A stretch of 32,708 nt of DNA, taken from contig CALZIJ010000051.1 in assembly GCA_945787655.1 (NCBI GenBank), positions 1-32,708 of the forward strand. The letters are read 5' to 3'. Of the stretch, positions 32,701 to 32,708 are shown one piece after another (positions within the stretch are counted from its first letter, which is position 1; every line of letters begins with the position of its first letter). The notes under the pieces are model-generated. The model did not search any database. It had not been told where the DNA came from and worked only from the letters and a program-made list of their open reading frames with translations. This DNA is from Nitrospiria bacterium. Its GTDB lineage: Bacteria > Nitrospirota > Nitrospiria > SBBL01 > JAADHI01. The translations under genes and the position numbers were made by a program.

Positions 32701-32708
32701 ATGGAGGA
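32701..32708 (+). CDS. Start of a further gene, cut by the window end
   Basis: An ATG at 32701 follows AAAAGAGGGAGAAA, which is a fair ribosome site, and continues ATGGAGGA to the window end (Met-Glu-...). Only two full codons are visible, so identity cannot be given. The position after a possible sigma-28 promoter hints at a late flagellar or chemotaxis gene. Confidence 0.4.

Noticed and set aside
32604-32708. c-di-GMP-I riboswitch at the right end, suggested by GGCTTACCGATAG
   Set aside because: The GACGCAAAGCC core is absent; the string is better explained by a sigma-28-like -10 element.

Overview
The window is a chromosomal flagellar gene cluster from a Gram-negative bacterium with a FleQ/NtrC-type, sigma-54-driven flagellar hierarchy and, judging by FlhF/FlhG, probably polar flagella. 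Gene content and order fit a proteobacterial-grade lineage (Proteobacteria in the wide sense, Nitrospirota or similar). I cannot place it more precisely from the sequence alone. No rRNA, tRNA, CRISPR array or intact insertion sequence was seen.

Region 1 (1-1807) is accessory DNA at the edge of the cluster: a broken 5' part of a MOB-type relaxase gene, then an intact AlbA_2/Schlafen-type ATPase-like gene on the plus strand. It looks like the scar of an integrated or conjugative element. Region 2 (1898-12500) is a minus-strand operon that reads, in transcription order, periplasmic TPR protein - sensor kinase - FlrC/FleR-like activator - flgB - flgC - fliE - fliF - fliG - fliH - fliI - fliJ. A very good -24/-12 promoter sits directly before the TPR gene. 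Region 3 (12743-15714) is a minus-strand pair: a PAS hybrid kinase and an NtrC-family regulator whose C-terminal helix-turn-helix resembles that of FleQ/FlrA. Region 4 (15951-19264) is the divergent fliK-flgD-flgE operon, closed by a strong terminator. Region 5 (19601-32603) is a long plus-strand operon, fliL-M-N-O-P-Q-R-flhB-flhA-flhF-flhG-fliA, followed by a cheD-like gene, a STAS anti-sigma-antagonist and a PP2C-phosphatase/anti-sigma kinase. A possible sigma-28 promoter and the first codons of a further gene end the window.

How it works together (inference): the region 3 kinase/regulator pair probably acts at the top. GTCA-N6-TGAC palindromes resembling the FleQ box lie 100-150 bp upstream of two of the three sigma-54 promoters, and an imperfect copy lies upstream of the third. 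The first operon makes the proximal rod, MS ring, switch protein FliG and export ATPase complex, plus a second kinase/activator pair for later genes. The other operons make hook and hook-length control, the switch, the export gate, the polar placement GTPases and FliA, which switches on late genes. The final STAS/PP2C-kinase pair resembles the Pseudomonas HsbA/HsbR partner-switching module that ties to the FliA checkpoint.

Departures from the norm: fliH carries an apparent single-base frameshift; FlhF has a degenerate G2 motif and its partner FlhG lacks the DQAxxLR activator motif; the CheD-like protein lacks its catalytic cysteine; the HsbR-like protein lacks a receiver domain; and a GEMM-like (c-di-GMP-I riboswitch) core sequence lies upstream of fliK.
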